A stretch of DNA of 64,000 nucleotides from DASRDS01 sp035570055 (GTDB lineage Bacteria > Gemmatimonadota > Gemmatimonadetes > Gemmatimonadales > Gemmatimonadaceae), in NCBI GenBank assembly GCA_035570055.1, contig DATMLM010000015.1, forward strand, positions 14,139 through 78,138, written 5' to 3'. Positions 55,959 through 64,000 of this stretch are shown here, one piece after another. Every line of letters starts with the position of its first letter. The first letter of the stretch is position 1. Position numbers and translations under genes: made by a program. Under the pieces are notes generated by a model that was not told where the DNA came from, did not search any database, and saw nothing but the letters and a program-made list of their open reading frames with translations.

Positions 55959-56933
55959 CTAGGACCGTGCCCGTGCGTAACTCTTTTTCGTTTGGCCGCT
56001 TACGGGTCGATGAGCGGCGGCTGGTGTTCGCTTGTGGGACTCCGGGTCCCACCGGCGAGCCAGCAGTCGAATGCGCTCCCGAAACCACACGTGCGGGAGC
56101 GACGCGTCGAAGCGTTGGTGCCAGACCAGTGAGTACGTGAACGTCGCCAGCTCGCGCGGCGCCGCGAGGACCCTGACGGGCACCTTGCCGACGTAGCTCG
56201 CCGCCAGCCGGCGCGGCACCGTGAGGATCATGGATGTGCGGGCCACCGCGAAGACGGCGGAGCCGAGGAACGGCGTGCGGTATCCGACGCGCCGCCGGCG
56301 GCCGAGCGCGGCGAGCGGCTCATCGGCCGGCGGTTGCCCGCCGCGCGCGACGTCCACGACGGCGTGACGGAATTCCAGATACGACTCGAGGTCCACGCGC
56401 CGGGCCGGGAGCGGATGGTTGGCCGCGACCATGCATACGTAGTCGTCATCGAACAGCCGTTCGCTGACCAGGGTCGACCGCGTGCTGGTGACGGAAATGA
56501 TCGCGGCGTCGATCCGCCCCGCGGCGACGTCGTCGAAGCTGTGCCGGTCCCACATCGTCACCTCGACCGCCGCGCGCGGCGCGAGTCGTTCGAGCGTGCG
56601 CAGCAGCTGGGGCAGGAAAATGATGCTCGCGTAGTCCGTGGTCGCGACGCGGAACGTGGTCTCGCACTGCTCCGGGACGAACCGATCGCCGGCGATCGTG
56701 GCATCCAGCCGGTCCACAATGTCGCGCAGCTCGGCCAGGAGCCGCTCGGCGCGCGGCGTGCGCTCGTAGGCGCGACCGCTGCGCACGAGCAACTCGTCGT
56801 CGAGCGTGATGCGCAATCGATCGAGGACGCGACTCATGGCGGGCTGCGTCATGTTGCACCGCGCCGCCGCGCGCGAGACGTGCCGTTCTTCGAGTAACGC
56901 GCACAGTGGTCGTATGTCGTTCAGGTTATACAT
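55959..56933 (-). CDS. LysR-type transcriptional regulator
   Basis: A 324-residue LysR regulator. Residues 1-62 are the winged helix (PLCALLEERHVSRAAARCNMTQPAMSRVLDRLR). Residues 90-290 are the two-lobe effector domain (FRVATTDYASIIFLPQLLRTLE; RIDAAIISVTSTRS). The ATG at 56933 begins MYNLNDIRPL; a start six codons earlier would overlap the palindromic operator. It is divergent from the NmrA-type gene at 56988, its most likely target, with only 54 bases and an A+T-rich imperfect palindrome between. The effector is unknown. Confidence 0.9.
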   Translation of the reverse strand: MYNLNDIRPLCALLEERHVSRAAARCNMTQPAMSRVLDRLRITLDDELLVRSGRAYERTPRAERLLAELRDIVDRLDATIAGDRFVPEQCETTFRVATTDYASIIFLPQLLRTLERLAPRAAVEVTMWDRHSFDDVAAGRIDAAIISVTSTRSTLVSERLFDDDYVCMVAANHPLPARRVDLESYLEFRHAVVDVARGGQPPADEPLAALGRRRRVGYRTPFLGSAVFAVARTSMILTVPRRLAASYVGKVPVRVLAAPRELATFTYSLVWHQRFDASLPHVWFRERIRLLARRWDPESHKRTPAAAHRPVSGQTKKSYARARS

Positions 56934-56935
56934 GA

Positions 56936-56961
56936 TATAGCAATAATGCATTTTGCTTATA
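56936..56961. promoter_or_regulatory. Candidate LysR operator, imperfect palindrome
   Basis: TATAGCAA (56936-56943) and TTGCTTATA (56953-56961) form an imperfect inverted repeat in an unusually AT-rich 54-base gap between the divergent LysR and NmrA-type genes. Position and symmetry fit a LysR recognition site overlapping both promoters. Confidence 0.5.
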
Positions 56962-56987
56962 CATCAAGCGTGATTAGACTGTCGATC

Positions 56988-57860
56988 ATGACATATGCCA
57001 TCACCGGAATCACTGGGAAGGTCGGTGGCGCGCTCGCCCGGACATTGCTCGCGGCGGGTCAGCGCGTCCGCGCCGTCGTCCGTGACGCGGGGACGGGCGA
57101 CGTCTGGACCGCGCGCGGATGCGAGGTCGCGGTCGCCGACATGGAAGACGCCTCGGCCCTGACGGCCGCGTTCAGGGGCGCAACGGCGGTATTCATCCTG
57201 CCACCGCCGGAGTTCGATCCCTCGCCGGGGTACCCAGAGGCGCAGGCCGTGATCGACAGCGTCGTCGCGGCGCTCGAGGCCACGCGGCCCAAGAAAGTGC
57301 TCCTGCTGTCGACGATCGGCGCTGACGCCGCATACGACAACCTGCTGTCGCAGCGCACGATGTTCGAGACCGCGCTGACCCAGTTGCCGCTCGCGCTCAC
57401 GATCTTGAGGCCCGCCTGGTTCATCGACAACGCCGCGTGGGACATGGCCTCGGCGCACGACACCGGCGTCATCCACAGCTTTCTCATGCCAACAGACCGA
57501 GCGATTCCGATGGTTGCCGCACAGGATGTCGGACGGGTGGCGGCGGAGCTGTTGCAGGAAGACTGGGTGGGGACACGCGTGGTCGAGCTCGAGGGCCCGC
57601 GTCGCATCTCGCCGAACGACCTGGCCGATGCGTTCGCCTGCGTGCTCGGAAGACCGGTGCACGCGGTGCCCGTGCCGCGCGAGTCGTGGTACGAGCTGTT
57701 TCGATCGCAGGGCATGAAGAACCCCGAGCCTCGGATACGGATGCTCGACGGGTTCAATGAAGGCTGGATCGACTTTGCGGACGGTGGGCGTCAGACGATC
57801 AAGGGCTGGATCTACCCCACCAGCGTCATCGCCGCACTCGAAATCCCAGCAGACGTCTGA
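56988..57860 (+). CDS. NmrA-like NAD(P)-binding protein
   Basis: A 290-residue atypical short-chain dehydrogenase/NmrA-type protein. N-terminal Rossmann motif TYAITGITGKVGGALARTLLAAG with the dinucleotide glycines; VRAVVRD after the second strand; FILPPPEF; LLLSTIGADAAYDN; ILRPAWFIDN. Family members act as redox sensors or as NAD(P)H-dependent reductases; no YxxxK catalytic pair is evident, which favours a sensor or quinone-reductase-like role. The ATG at 56988 is the first good start after the operator. It is divergently transcribed from its probable LysR regulator. Confidence 0.82.
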   Translation: MTYAITGITGKVGGALARTLLAAGQRVRAVVRDAGTGDVWTARGCEVAVADMEDASALTAAFRGATAVFILPPPEFDPSPGYPEAQAVIDSVVAALEATRPKKVLLLSTIGADAAYDNLLSQRTMFETALTQLPLALTILRPAWFIDNAAWDMASAHDTGVIHSFLMPTDRAIPMVAAQDVGRVAAELLQEDWVGTRVVELEGPRRISPNDLADAFACVLGRPVHAVPVPRESWYELFRSQGMKNPEPRIRMLDGFNEGWIDFADGGRQTIKGWIYPTSVIAALEIPADV

Positions 57861-57923
57861 GCGGACATTCGGCAGACATGTCCCTCCTACCTTGGCGGGC
57901 ATCCCAAGCGCCAAGGAGGCACG

Positions 57924-58367
57924 ATGTACACGATCCTGTCGTTCCTAGTCCTGTTTGCCGATTGTGAGCCGGTGCAGGCAGCCGTCGCGCTCCAATCGAA
58001 GACGCCCTTTCACGCGGTCGTAGGCAGGACGGGTAGCAAGGCGACCGATGAAGCAATCTGGATCGGCGGCATGATGTACACAAAGATGTCCGGGGGCTGG
58101 CTCCCAGCGCCGATGGCGCCCGAGAACGCATTGTCGGGCGTGACCGGTGGCGTCACCCATTTCAGCGCCTGCCGGCGTCTGGCCGATGACGCGATTCGTG
58201 GAGAACCGATGGCGGTGTATGCCGCCAAGATGGAATCGGGCGAGCCGGTTCAGCTCTGGATCTCCGCAAAGAGCGGGCTGCTCGTGCGCGACGTCGTCGA
58301 TCTGCAGCCCATCCATGTCACCGCGGATTTCGACTACGCGAACGTGCGAGCTCCCGTCGTGCGCTGA
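57924..58367 (+). CDS. Small exported beta-rich protein
   Basis: A 147-residue exported protein. The signal peptide is short (MYTILSFLVLFADCEPVQA). The ATG at 57924 has AAGGAGG four bases upstream, a strong ribosome-binding site. The mature part has an AIWIGGMMYTKMSGGWLPAPM segment, one Cys near FSACRRL, and an end DFDYANVRAPVV. I have seen similar exported proteins of unknown function from Acidobacteria and Gemmatimonadetes; the strand pattern hints at a LolA/LppX-like beta fold. Confident as a gene, not as to function. Confidence 0.65.
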   Translation: MYTILSFLVLFADCEPVQAAVALQSKTPFHAVVGRTGSKATDEAIWIGGMMYTKMSGGWLPAPMAPENALSGVTGGVTHFSACRRLADDAIRGEPMAVYAAKMESGEPVQLWISAKSGLLVRDVVDLQPIHVTADFDYANVRAPVVR

Positions 58368-58450
58368 GTGCCCATGGTGAGGGACGGATCGGCTCTGCGA
58401 AGGGGTGACTTGCCTTGTACGGAGTCGCCCTCTGGCGATAGAGTGCCACC

Positions 58451-59317
58451 ATGATTCGCCGCCTTCTGTGCACACTGGCGTTGTCGCAGCCGCTGGCCGC
58501 GCAGCCGGAGCTCATCGCCGCGCGCGGCCTCGCACACGCCGTGCCTGGGGACCTTCCGACCGCGATCAGGTACGTCAACGTCGCCGAGATGTCGTGGCCG
58601 CTGTCCGAGGCCGTGGCGAACGCGCCGGCAACGAGCGTTTCGTCGCCGACTCCCGTATTCCAGGTCCGCTTCCCGAGCGGGTGGATCATGGTCGACGCGG
58701 CGATGGACCGCGAGATCGCAGCCGCGGCGAACGACCCGAGCCGGTTCCTCGATGACCGGTATACCAGCGCGATCGCGGCCCTGCGAGGAGCCCGTCTCAT
58801 CGTTGTCACGCACGAGCATTATGACCACATCGCCATGGTGGCACACTCGGGCTTAGCCGACGAGCTGGCGCCCAAGACGATGCTCACGCGAGCGCAGATG
58901 GAGTCGCTGCTCCGCAATCCGAAGATGACGAAAACGCCATTCGACTCAATCCGCGCCGGGCGCTACATCGTCGTCGACTACGATCGCATGCTGCCTATCG
59001 CGCCGGGCGTCGTGCTCATTAAGGCGCCGGGACACACGCCGGGATCACAGGTGGTGTACGTGCAGCTCGCGTCGGGCCGCGAGGTGATCCTCTCGGGCGA
59101 CGTCGCATTCAATCACCTCGGGATCGAGACGGAAACGGAGAAACCCGATTCGGCGAGCCGGCACATGGCCGAGGACCGGGTGGCGATCGCTCACGAGCTC
59201 GGCTGGCTCCATCGGGCGGAGCAGAACGGCGTGAGTGTCGTCGTCAGCCACGACGGGGATCAGCTGGCGACGTTCGCCCGGCACGGCATTTTGAGCGAGG
59301 GGTTAGTCGCCCGATAG
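58451..59317 (+). CDS. Exported metallo-beta-lactamase-fold hydrolase
   Basis: A 288-residue MBL-fold hydrolase with signal peptide (RRLLCTLALSQPLAAQ). Metal ligands: HEHYDH in VVTHEHYDHIAM, His in APGHTPGSQ, Asp in LSGDVAFN, and a late His in VVSHDGDQ. This fits the lactonase or glyoxalase-like branch; acyl-homoserine lactonases share the HxHxDH motif but so do many others. The ATG at 58451 gives a complete signal peptide. The substrate cannot be assigned. It is in the same direction as the DoxX gene that follows 21 bases later. Confidence 0.82.
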   Translation: MIRRLLCTLALSQPLAAQPELIAARGLAHAVPGDLPTAIRYVNVAEMSWPLSEAVANAPATSVSSPTPVFQVRFPSGWIMVDAAMDREIAAAANDPSRFLDDRYTSAIAALRGARLIVVTHEHYDHIAMVAHSGLADELAPKTMLTRAQMESLLRNPKMTKTPFDSIRAGRYIVVDYDRMLPIAPGVVLIKAPGHTPGSQVVYVQLASGREVILSGDVAFNHLGIETETEKPDSASRHMAEDRVAIAHELGWLHRAEQNGVSVVVSHDGDQLATFARHGILSEGLVAR

Positions 59318-59338
59318 CGCGCTGGTTAGATTCGGCGA

Positions 59339-59710
59339 GTGCAGCCGTACGACTTCGGTGCGCTCGCCCTCCGGCTCATGATCGCGGCCGAGTTCTTCCC
59401 CACGGGGTGGAGCACGGTGAAGGACCCCGTTGGGCGCAGCAAGCGGGAAGGCATGCCGCCGGCATTTATGATATTCATCGGCGCGGCCGAGATGGCTGGC
59501 AGCGCCGGACTGGCATTCGGCGTGCTTGCGCGCTGGGCCGCGCTGGGGTTCATCCTCATTATGGCCGGCGGCATCCAGAAGAAAATCTTCGTCTGGCACA
59601 CCGGCTTCTGGGGCAAGGACGCCTACGGCTGGCACTATGATCTGACGCTCGCTACGATGAACCTCATGATCGCGTTGAGCGGTCCTGGCCGCCTCTCACT
59701 CTATCCGTAA
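59339..59710 (+). CDS. DoxX-family membrane protein
   Basis: A 123-residue protein with about four membrane segments: FGALALRLMIAAEFFPTGW, PAFMIFIGAAEMAGSAGLAFGVLA, LGFILIMAGGI, and LTLATMNLMIALSG. The sequence is of the DoxX type (a small quinone- or redox-linked membrane family). Start at GTG 59339 gives the normal length. It lies within a same-strand run from 58451 to 60348; the following zinc-finger gene begins three bases later, so they are probably one operon. Confidence 0.75.
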   Translation: MQPYDFGALALRLMIAAEFFPTGWSTVKDPVGRSKREGMPPAFMIFIGAAEMAGSAGLAFGVLARWAALGFILIMAGGIQKKIFVWHTGFWGKDAYGWHYDLTLATMNLMIALSGPGRLSLYP

Positions 59711-59712
59711 CG

Positions 59713-60063
59713 ATGGCACATAAGACCGCGGGAATTGATCCGGCCGTCCGACCGACTGGAGACGGCTGCGTAGAATGCCTGGCCGCAGGCGGTTGGTGGT
59801 TGCACCTCAGGCGTTGTGCGGAGTGCGGGCACATCGGCTGCTGCGACTCATCACCGAGCCAACATGCGACCAAGCACAATCACGAGACCGGCCATCCGGT
59901 CATCGCGAGTTTCGAGCCGGGCGAGGAGTGGTTCTACGATTACCGCACGGAGGGTTTCGTCGACGGCCCTTCTCTTGCGGCGCCGCGTTGGCACCCGGCG
60001 AACCAACCAGCACCGGGGCCGCAGGGTAAAGTCCCCCGCGATTGGCAGTCACACCTCCATTAG
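59713..60063 (+). CDS. UBP-type zinc-finger protein
   Basis: A 116-residue protein consisting of a UBP zinc finger. Ligands are Cys19, Cys22, Cys35, Cys38, Cys43 or Cys44 and a cluster of His (His51, His55, His57, His61) in GCVECLAAGGWWLHLRRCAEC and GHIGCCD. Bacterial UBP fingers are common as short stand-alone proteins with unknown roles. The C-terminal part is Pro-rich and looks disordered. It starts three bases after the DoxX stop and is probably co-transcribed with it. Confidence 0.82.
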   Translation: MAHKTAGIDPAVRPTGDGCVECLAAGGWWLHLRRCAECGHIGCCDSSPSQHATKHNHETGHPVIASFEPGEEWFYDYRTEGFVDGPSLAAPRWHPANQPAPGPQGKVPRDWQSHLH

Positions 60064-60075
60064 TATCCTTACACT

Positions 60076-60348
60076 ATGCCAGCGCACCGTCACCTGAGTC
60101 CAGAGCATCAGCAAACGCTGGTGGCGATCTTTCGCCATCACGACGCCTCGCCCCACGTCGAGTGGGCGGATCTCCTCCATTTGATCGAGGACGTTGGCGC
60201 CGTGCATGACAAGGGACACGGCGTCTATCAGTTCATCGTCAACGGCGAGCATCACGAGTTCCAGCGTCCGACTCGCGACGCGCTCACGAACGCCGAGGAG
60301 CTCGCGACGCTCAGAAAGTTTCTCGAGCGCGCGCGAATGACACCCTAA
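60076..60348 (+). CDS. Small HicA-like hypothetical protein
   Basis: A 90-residue protein. The strand-helix order around VEWADLLHLIEDVGAVHDKGHGVYQFIVNGEHHEFQRP resembles the double-stranded-RNA-binding-like fold of HicA toxins, but no HicB partner gene follows, so a toxin-antitoxin role is not supported. The first ATG is at 60076 with a weak ribosome-binding site. The stop overlaps the end of the convergent GH127-like gene by four bases. Real gene likely; function unknown. Confidence 0.55.
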   Translation: MPAHRHLSPEHQQTLVAIFRHHDASPHVEWADLLHLIEDVGAVHDKGHGVYQFIVNGEHHEFQRPTRDALTNAEELATLRKFLERARMTP

Positions 60349-62132
60349 GTCTCGAGGTACGTGGAGTACTGCTCGTCGGCTATCGCGGTAAACGGCACCA
60401 TGCGGAGCGGTCCCCCGGCGGTCTCGACTTGCCATTGTTGCGCTCCGATTTTCCGCGCGGCCAGGAGTTGGCGACGGGTCACCGCCGGCGGCGAGTCGGT
60501 GATCGCGAACAGAACGAGCGGGCCGTAGAGGAGCGCGACGATGTCGGGATGCCGCGGGTCGACCGCCTGCAGCCGCATCGTCATTGGCAAATTCACTTCG
60601 ACGCGGTCGCCGGTTCTCCAGAGGCGACGAATCGAGGCGAACGCTCCCGGGATCACCGGCGCGGTCACGCGTCGACCATTCACCGAGAGCGATGCGCCAT
60701 CGGCCCACTCGGGGATCCGAAATCGCAGCGCGCATTCGGTCCCCTGCGATGCCGTCACGTCGAACTGCACGTGACCCTCAGAGGGGTACGCGCTCGTCTG
60801 CGTCAGCGAAACCTGCTTGCAGCGCAACGTCGAAGGGATATACAAGTTGACATACACGCCATCCGGATCGCGGAAGTACGTATTGATCCGATAGTCGGCG
60901 GCCACCTGAGGTAGGGTGCCGGAGCAGCATGCCCAACCGACGTCCTTATAGAACTTGTGCCCCTTGAAGTTGTAGTCCGAGTAATAGAAGTGCCGGCCGT
61001 CTGCCTGCAGCGGTTTCGCTCCGAGCACCGTGTTGTACATCACCCGCTCCATGCTGTCGCCGTATCGGGAGTCGCGGGTCACGCGTAGCAGGTAGCGGGT
61101 CAGCTTGAAATGGGCGTACGAACCGCACGGCGTTTCGAAGCTGTTGTGCGTTCCGGCAAGGCTGAGGGCCAGATCGGAACCCAGCGTTTCGTTCGGACCC
61201 CAGCCGCCGGTGACAAAACTCTGTTGGGAGAGCATGGCGAAAGCATTCTTGGCTGCGCGCAGATGCTTTTCGCTGCCCAAGGTCAGATAGGCCTGCATGG
61301 CCGAGCTCAGCGCATTGACATAACTGTAGGCGTGCCTGCCAGCCAGATTGTTCCGGCCCTCGGCCAAGGGCCCGAAATACTCGTCGTCGAGATATTGCTG
61401 GCCCAGCGCGCGATACCGTTCTCCCGCGCCTCGCTGATACGCCAAGAAAAGATTTTCGGAGATCGTGTAGGACTCGTCCCATGTCCACGTCTCATCGCGA
61501 TTCGATCGCCACGGTCGTCCGTGCTCGACCGCTGCTCTCGGAAAATGCGGTAGCGCCGTATCGGTGGTGTGGTCCAAGATCGAAAGCGCATCGGGATCGC
61601 CCGCGAACTGGTGCGCGTCGATCAGCCCGCATACCAGCTTGTCGTAGCTGTACGTGGGGAACCGGTTGTTCTCGTAGAAGTCGCCGGTGATGGTCTTGGC
61701 ATAGAGGCGATTCAGCCGCAGCACTTTGTCGCGGGTCGCTTGGTCGCCCGTGATCGCATAACTGCGCGCCAGCGCCGATACCCACTGCCCGAAATTGCAA
61801 CCCGGTGCAAAGCCGACAAAGTTGTCGGGCAGTCGAAATTCGGGATCGAAGTGATACCAGCCGCCGAGGTCGTCGCCGGGCGCGGGCTGGCCGGACATCT
61901 GGCGCAAGGGCTTGAGCAGGCTGTCTTCGTCCAGCTGCATGAGCACCGCATGCGTTTCGTGGAATTGCCGCTCGTGCAGCTCACTGGTCAGCGAGACGTC
62001 GCCGTAGCCGAATTCGGACAACGGGACGGGCGGCCGCGTGCTGAGGCCCGCGAGCACTCGCGGCAGTCCGGCGGCGAGAACCGATGCCGAGCATATGAAT
62101 TCCCTGCGGGTCGGTCTGTGCGGAGAAGACAT
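60345..62132 (-). CDS. GH127-like glycoside hydrolase with Tat-type signal
   Basis: A 595-residue exported enzyme of the GH127/DUF1680 type (the beta-L-arabinofuranosidase clan). The N-terminus has a twin-arginine motif (RREFICSASVLAAGLPRVLAG). The alpha-helical toroid covers residues 40-430 (GGWYHFDPEFRLPDNF, FPTYSYDKLVCGLIDAHQF, GGWGPNETLG, HNSFETPCGSYAHFKL). Cys402 and Cys403 in GWACCSGTLPQ match the metal/nucleophile cysteine region of the family, with a Glu in SFETPCGS. Beta domains at the C-terminus end YSTYLET. The family context suggests cleavage of plant or arabinose-containing glycans; no uptake genes flank it. Confidence 0.85.
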   Translation of the reverse strand: MSSPHRPTRREFICSASVLAAGLPRVLAGLSTRPPVPLSEFGYGDVSLTSELHERQFHETHAVLMQLDEDSLLKPLRQMSGQPAPGDDLGGWYHFDPEFRLPDNFVGFAPGCNFGQWVSALARSYAITGDQATRDKVLRLNRLYAKTITGDFYENNRFPTYSYDKLVCGLIDAHQFAGDPDALSILDHTTDTALPHFPRAAVEHGRPWRSNRDETWTWDESYTISENLFLAYQRGAGERYRALGQQYLDDEYFGPLAEGRNNLAGRHAYSYVNALSSAMQAYLTLGSEKHLRAAKNAFAMLSQQSFVTGGWGPNETLGSDLALSLAGTHNSFETPCGSYAHFKLTRYLLRVTRDSRYGDSMERVMYNTVLGAKPLQADGRHFYYSDYNFKGHKFYKDVGWACCSGTLPQVAADYRINTYFRDPDGVYVNLYIPSTLRCKQVSLTQTSAYPSEGHVQFDVTASQGTECALRFRIPEWADGASLSVNGRRVTAPVIPGAFASIRRLWRTGDRVEVNLPMTMRLQAVDPRHPDIVALLYGPLVLFAITDSPPAVTRRQLLAARKIGAQQWQVETAGGPLRMVPFTAIADEQYSTYLET

Positions 62133-62141
62133 AGCGGTTAC

Positions 62142-63371
62142 TTACTTATAGTAGCGAACGGGAAGCGCTTCCAGCCCGCGAAGGGTCGGCGTTGCGCGCC
62201 AGCGGAGGGTGTCCGCTGCGGCGCCCAGGCGGAGGGTCGGGAGCCGGCGCAGCAGCGTGTTGATGGCGATCTGTCCCTCGAGTCTCGCGAGCGGAGCGCC
62301 GAGACAGAAATGCGAACCCAGTCCGAAGGCGAGATGACGATTCTCGGCGCGTGACAGATCCAGGGCATCAGCATTGGGAAATTGCGCCTCGTCCCGATTC
62401 GCCGAGGCGAGGACGGCCAGCACCAGCACGCCACGGGGAATGGCCGTGTCCGCGATCGCGAGATCCTCGCGCGCGTAGCGCTCCGTTGCCGTCTCCAATG
62501 GATTCGTGTAGCGCAGCAGCTCTTCGATCGCCGGCTTGATGAGACTCGGGTCGGCACGGAGCTGCTCCATCTGGTCGGGATGTTGCAGGAGCGCGAACAT
62601 GCCGGATGCGATCAGGTTGACGGTCGTCTCATGACCGGCGATCAGCAGCAGGAACGCCATCGCCAGGAGTTCATCCTCGCTCAACCGATCGCCGGCTTCT
62701 TCCACTTGGACGAGTGCGGTGAGCAGTCCCTCCTGCGGATCATCGCGCAATCGACGGACCAGTCCGCGCAAATACCGCATGAACGCCAGGAGGGCCGGAA
62801 TAGCGCGGGCCATATTGAGCGGCGTCGGTGGCCGAACGATCGCGCGAGACCAACGGTGAAAGCGCGCGCGGTCTCTTCCCGGCACGCCGAGGAGCTCCAC
62901 GATCACCGCAAGCGGCAGTGGCAACGCGTACGCGGCAATGAGATCCCGAGGATGTGTCGAGACCATGCGGTCGATGAGCTGATCCGCGATCACCTGAATG
63001 CGCCCGCGAAGTCGCTCAACGGTCGCTGGAGTGAAGGCTTTGTGGACCAGCGCCCGCAATCGGGCATGGTCCGGGTCGTCGAGATCCAGCATGTTGCGTT
63101 CGAGCGGTCGCACGAAGGCAGGCACCCACGGCTGCTTCGCGATTTGCTGGGGGGTCATCGCGTTGCGGCGATCCTTCGCCAGGCGGGCGTCCTTGAGACA
63201 GGCCGCGACGTCGGCGTACCGCGTCACGAGCCACGCGCGCTGTCGGTCGGGCAGCACGACTCGCGAGACGGGTTGTGTGACGCGAAGCGCCGCGTAGAAG
63301 GGAAACGGATCGGCCTTGAACGCTCGGCTGCCGAATGTGGCCGGCGGGGCCTCTGAGTCAGTGATCGTCAC
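62142..63371 (-). CDS. Cytochrome P450, class I bacterial type
   Basis: A 409-residue soluble P450. Visible motifs are the I-helix oxygen-binding AGHETTVN, the K-helix ExxR in EELLRYTNP, and the heme ligand Cys356 in FGLGSHFCLGAPLARLE. It resembles CYP107-type enzymes, but the substrate is unknown. No ferredoxin or ferredoxin reductase is encoded in view. The GTG start overlaps the antiporter stop through GTGA, so translation is coupled to that membrane protein, an unusual pairing. The enzyme ends a few bases before the GH127-like gene start in the same direction. Confidence 0.9.
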   Translation of the reverse strand: MTITDSEAPPATFGSRAFKADPFPFYAALRVTQPVSRVVLPDRQRAWLVTRYADVAACLKDARLAKDRRNAMTPQQIAKQPWVPAFVRPLERNMLDLDDPDHARLRALVHKAFTPATVERLRGRIQVIADQLIDRMVSTHPRDLIAAYALPLPLAVIVELLGVPGRDRARFHRWSRAIVRPPTPLNMARAIPALLAFMRYLRGLVRRLRDDPQEGLLTALVQVEEAGDRLSEDELLAMAFLLLIAGHETTVNLIASGMFALLQHPDQMEQLRADPSLIKPAIEELLRYTNPLETATERYAREDLAIADTAIPRGVLVLAVLASANRDEAQFPNADALDLSRAENRHLAFGLGSHFCLGAPLARLEGQIAINTLLRRLPTLRLGAAADTLRWRATPTLRGLEALPVRYYK

Positions 63372-64000
63372 GATGAGTGTCCATCATGGATCTCGGGATA
63401 CGCCGCCGCAAGGCGCAGGGCTTCCACGTCGAGCTCGTACTCGATCGTCTGTAACACGTCATCGCCGATCGCGCCGATATCGCGAAGGGCAATGATCTCC
63501 TCTCGTTCGGCCGTCAGCGCTTCCTGCCTGAGCCACCCGTACGAGTACGCTTCGTCGGGCGCGCAGTCCCCGGTATCGCTTCCCTCGGACAAGCGATGGG
63601 TGCGCGCGCGATAGCCGTCGATGAGTCGGTTGAGCAATGCATCCGGGGCGCGACCCCGAAGCTGCTCGAGGTGCTCCAGCGCGGCGTCGGCCGCGCGGAG
63701 CCGAGCCGACGCTTCCTCGCGCTGCGCGTCACCGCCGTCGCGCACGTTGAGGCGCCGCAGTAGGAACGGCAGCGTTCCACCCTGGAAGACGAGCGTCACC
63801 AGGATCACGGCGAACGTCAGGTACAAGATCAATGCCCGGGCGGGGAAGGGTGCCCCAGTCCGGGTGACTTCCGGGAGAGCGAGTGCCGCGGCCAAGCTCA
63901 GGACCCCGCGCATACCGGCCCAGCCAATGACCGTCGTTTCCTTCCAGGTCGGGTACCGGTCACGGTGATCGCCGTAGAGATGCAGCCAGCGCGGTACGAG
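63368..64000 (-). CDS. C-terminal part of Na+/H+ antiporter (CPA1/NhaP type), cut by the window edge
   Basis: At least 211 codons at the right window edge; the start is outside. The visible part has the family segment KETVIGWAGMRGVLSLAAALALP, a membrane helix (ALILYLTFAVILVTLVFQGGTLPFLLRRL), and a cytosolic helical tail (EEASARLRAADAALEHLEQL, LRQEALTAEREEIIALRDIGAIGDDVLQTIEYELDVEALRL). That tail is typical of Na+/H+ exchanger family proteins. The stop overlaps the P450 start by GTGA. Confidence 0.85.
   Translation of the reverse strand, partial: LVPRWLHLYGDHRDRYPTWKETTVIGWAGMRGVLSLAAALALPEVTRTGAPFPARALILYLTFAVILVTLVFQGGTLPFLLRRLNVRDGGDAQREEASARLRAADAALEHLEQLRGRAPDALLNRLIDGYRARTHRLSEGSDTGDCAPDEAYSYGWLRQEALTAEREEIIALRDIGAIGDDVLQTIEYELDVEALRLAAAYPEIHDGHSS

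Noticed and set aside
60076..60348. HicA toxin of a toxin-antitoxin pair
   Set aside because: Only the fold pattern is similar; no HicB-like gene is adjacent on either strand.

Overview
The window is GC-rich, densely coded DNA from a Gram-negative bacterium. The best guess is Gemmatimonadota, with Acidobacteriota as the alternative. The evidence is six large orphan FtsX/MacB-type permeases (ADOP type), two SusC/SusD outer-membrane pairs, many signal peptides ending in -AQ, serine/threonine-kinase signalling, and several ECF sigma factors of the kind that carry a long C-terminal extension and travel with DGPF/YCII proteins (ECF42-like). No rRNA, tRNA, CRISPR array, transposase or phage gene was seen. 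The taxonomic call is inference.

Layout. 1-2.2 kb: start of an exported protein, then a LytS-type sensor kinase and LytTR regulator. 2.3-4.6 kb: a frameshifted ADOP permease. 4.8-11.4 kb: hypotheticals, an exported alpha/beta hydrolase, a Tyr/Gly-rich exported protein, a PAP2 phosphatase and a small membrane protein. 11.5-13.9 kb: ECF42 module A. 14.0-18.3 kb: a membrane Ser/Thr kinase and an Ig-like/beta-propeller exported protein. 18.3-22.1 kb: a MocR regulator divergent from a trans-sulfuration-type PLP enzyme and a monooxygenase-fold protein. 22.1-24.5 kb: an ADOP permease. 24.6-31.6 kb: an esterase remnant, ECF42 module B and the first SusC/SusD pair. 31.7-35.4 kb: an ECF sigma factor with a membrane-anchored YCII protein, a propeller lipoprotein, a hydrolase remnant and a fourth copy of the module's exported protein. 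35.5-39.0 kb: a broken beta-lactamase-type gene and an ADOP permease. 39.0-48.5 kb: ECF42 module D with two unusual response regulators and the second SusC/SusD pair. 48.5-56.0 kb: three ADOP permeases. 56.0-64.0 kb: a LysR/NmrA pair, small proteins, an MBL hydrolase, DoxX, a UBP zinc finger, a GH127-like enzyme, a P450 and the C-terminal part of a Na+/H+ antiporter.

The most interesting content is a multi-copy regulatory and export system. Three ECF42-like sigma genes (12.7, 25, 39 kb) each sit beside a DGPF protein, an exported ~25 kDa protein of a family I do not recognise, or both. There are four copies of that family, one fused in frame behind a DGPF domain. Four target-side promoters, one of them in front of a SusC gene, share TGTCSR-N16/17-CGWC, which agrees with the published ECF42 promoter as I recall it. 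A second motif, AACC-N16-KCACYY, precedes two of the ECF42 transcription units, the fourth exported protein and the YCII-linked ECF sigma gene itself. A plausible reading is a cascade in which a YCII-domain membrane protein controls one ECF sigma factor, that factor switches on the ECF42 units, and these drive the exported proteins and the SusCD transporters. Two of the copies lie beside truncated hydrolase genes, and the module B and D loci look like diverged duplicates of one ancestral locus.
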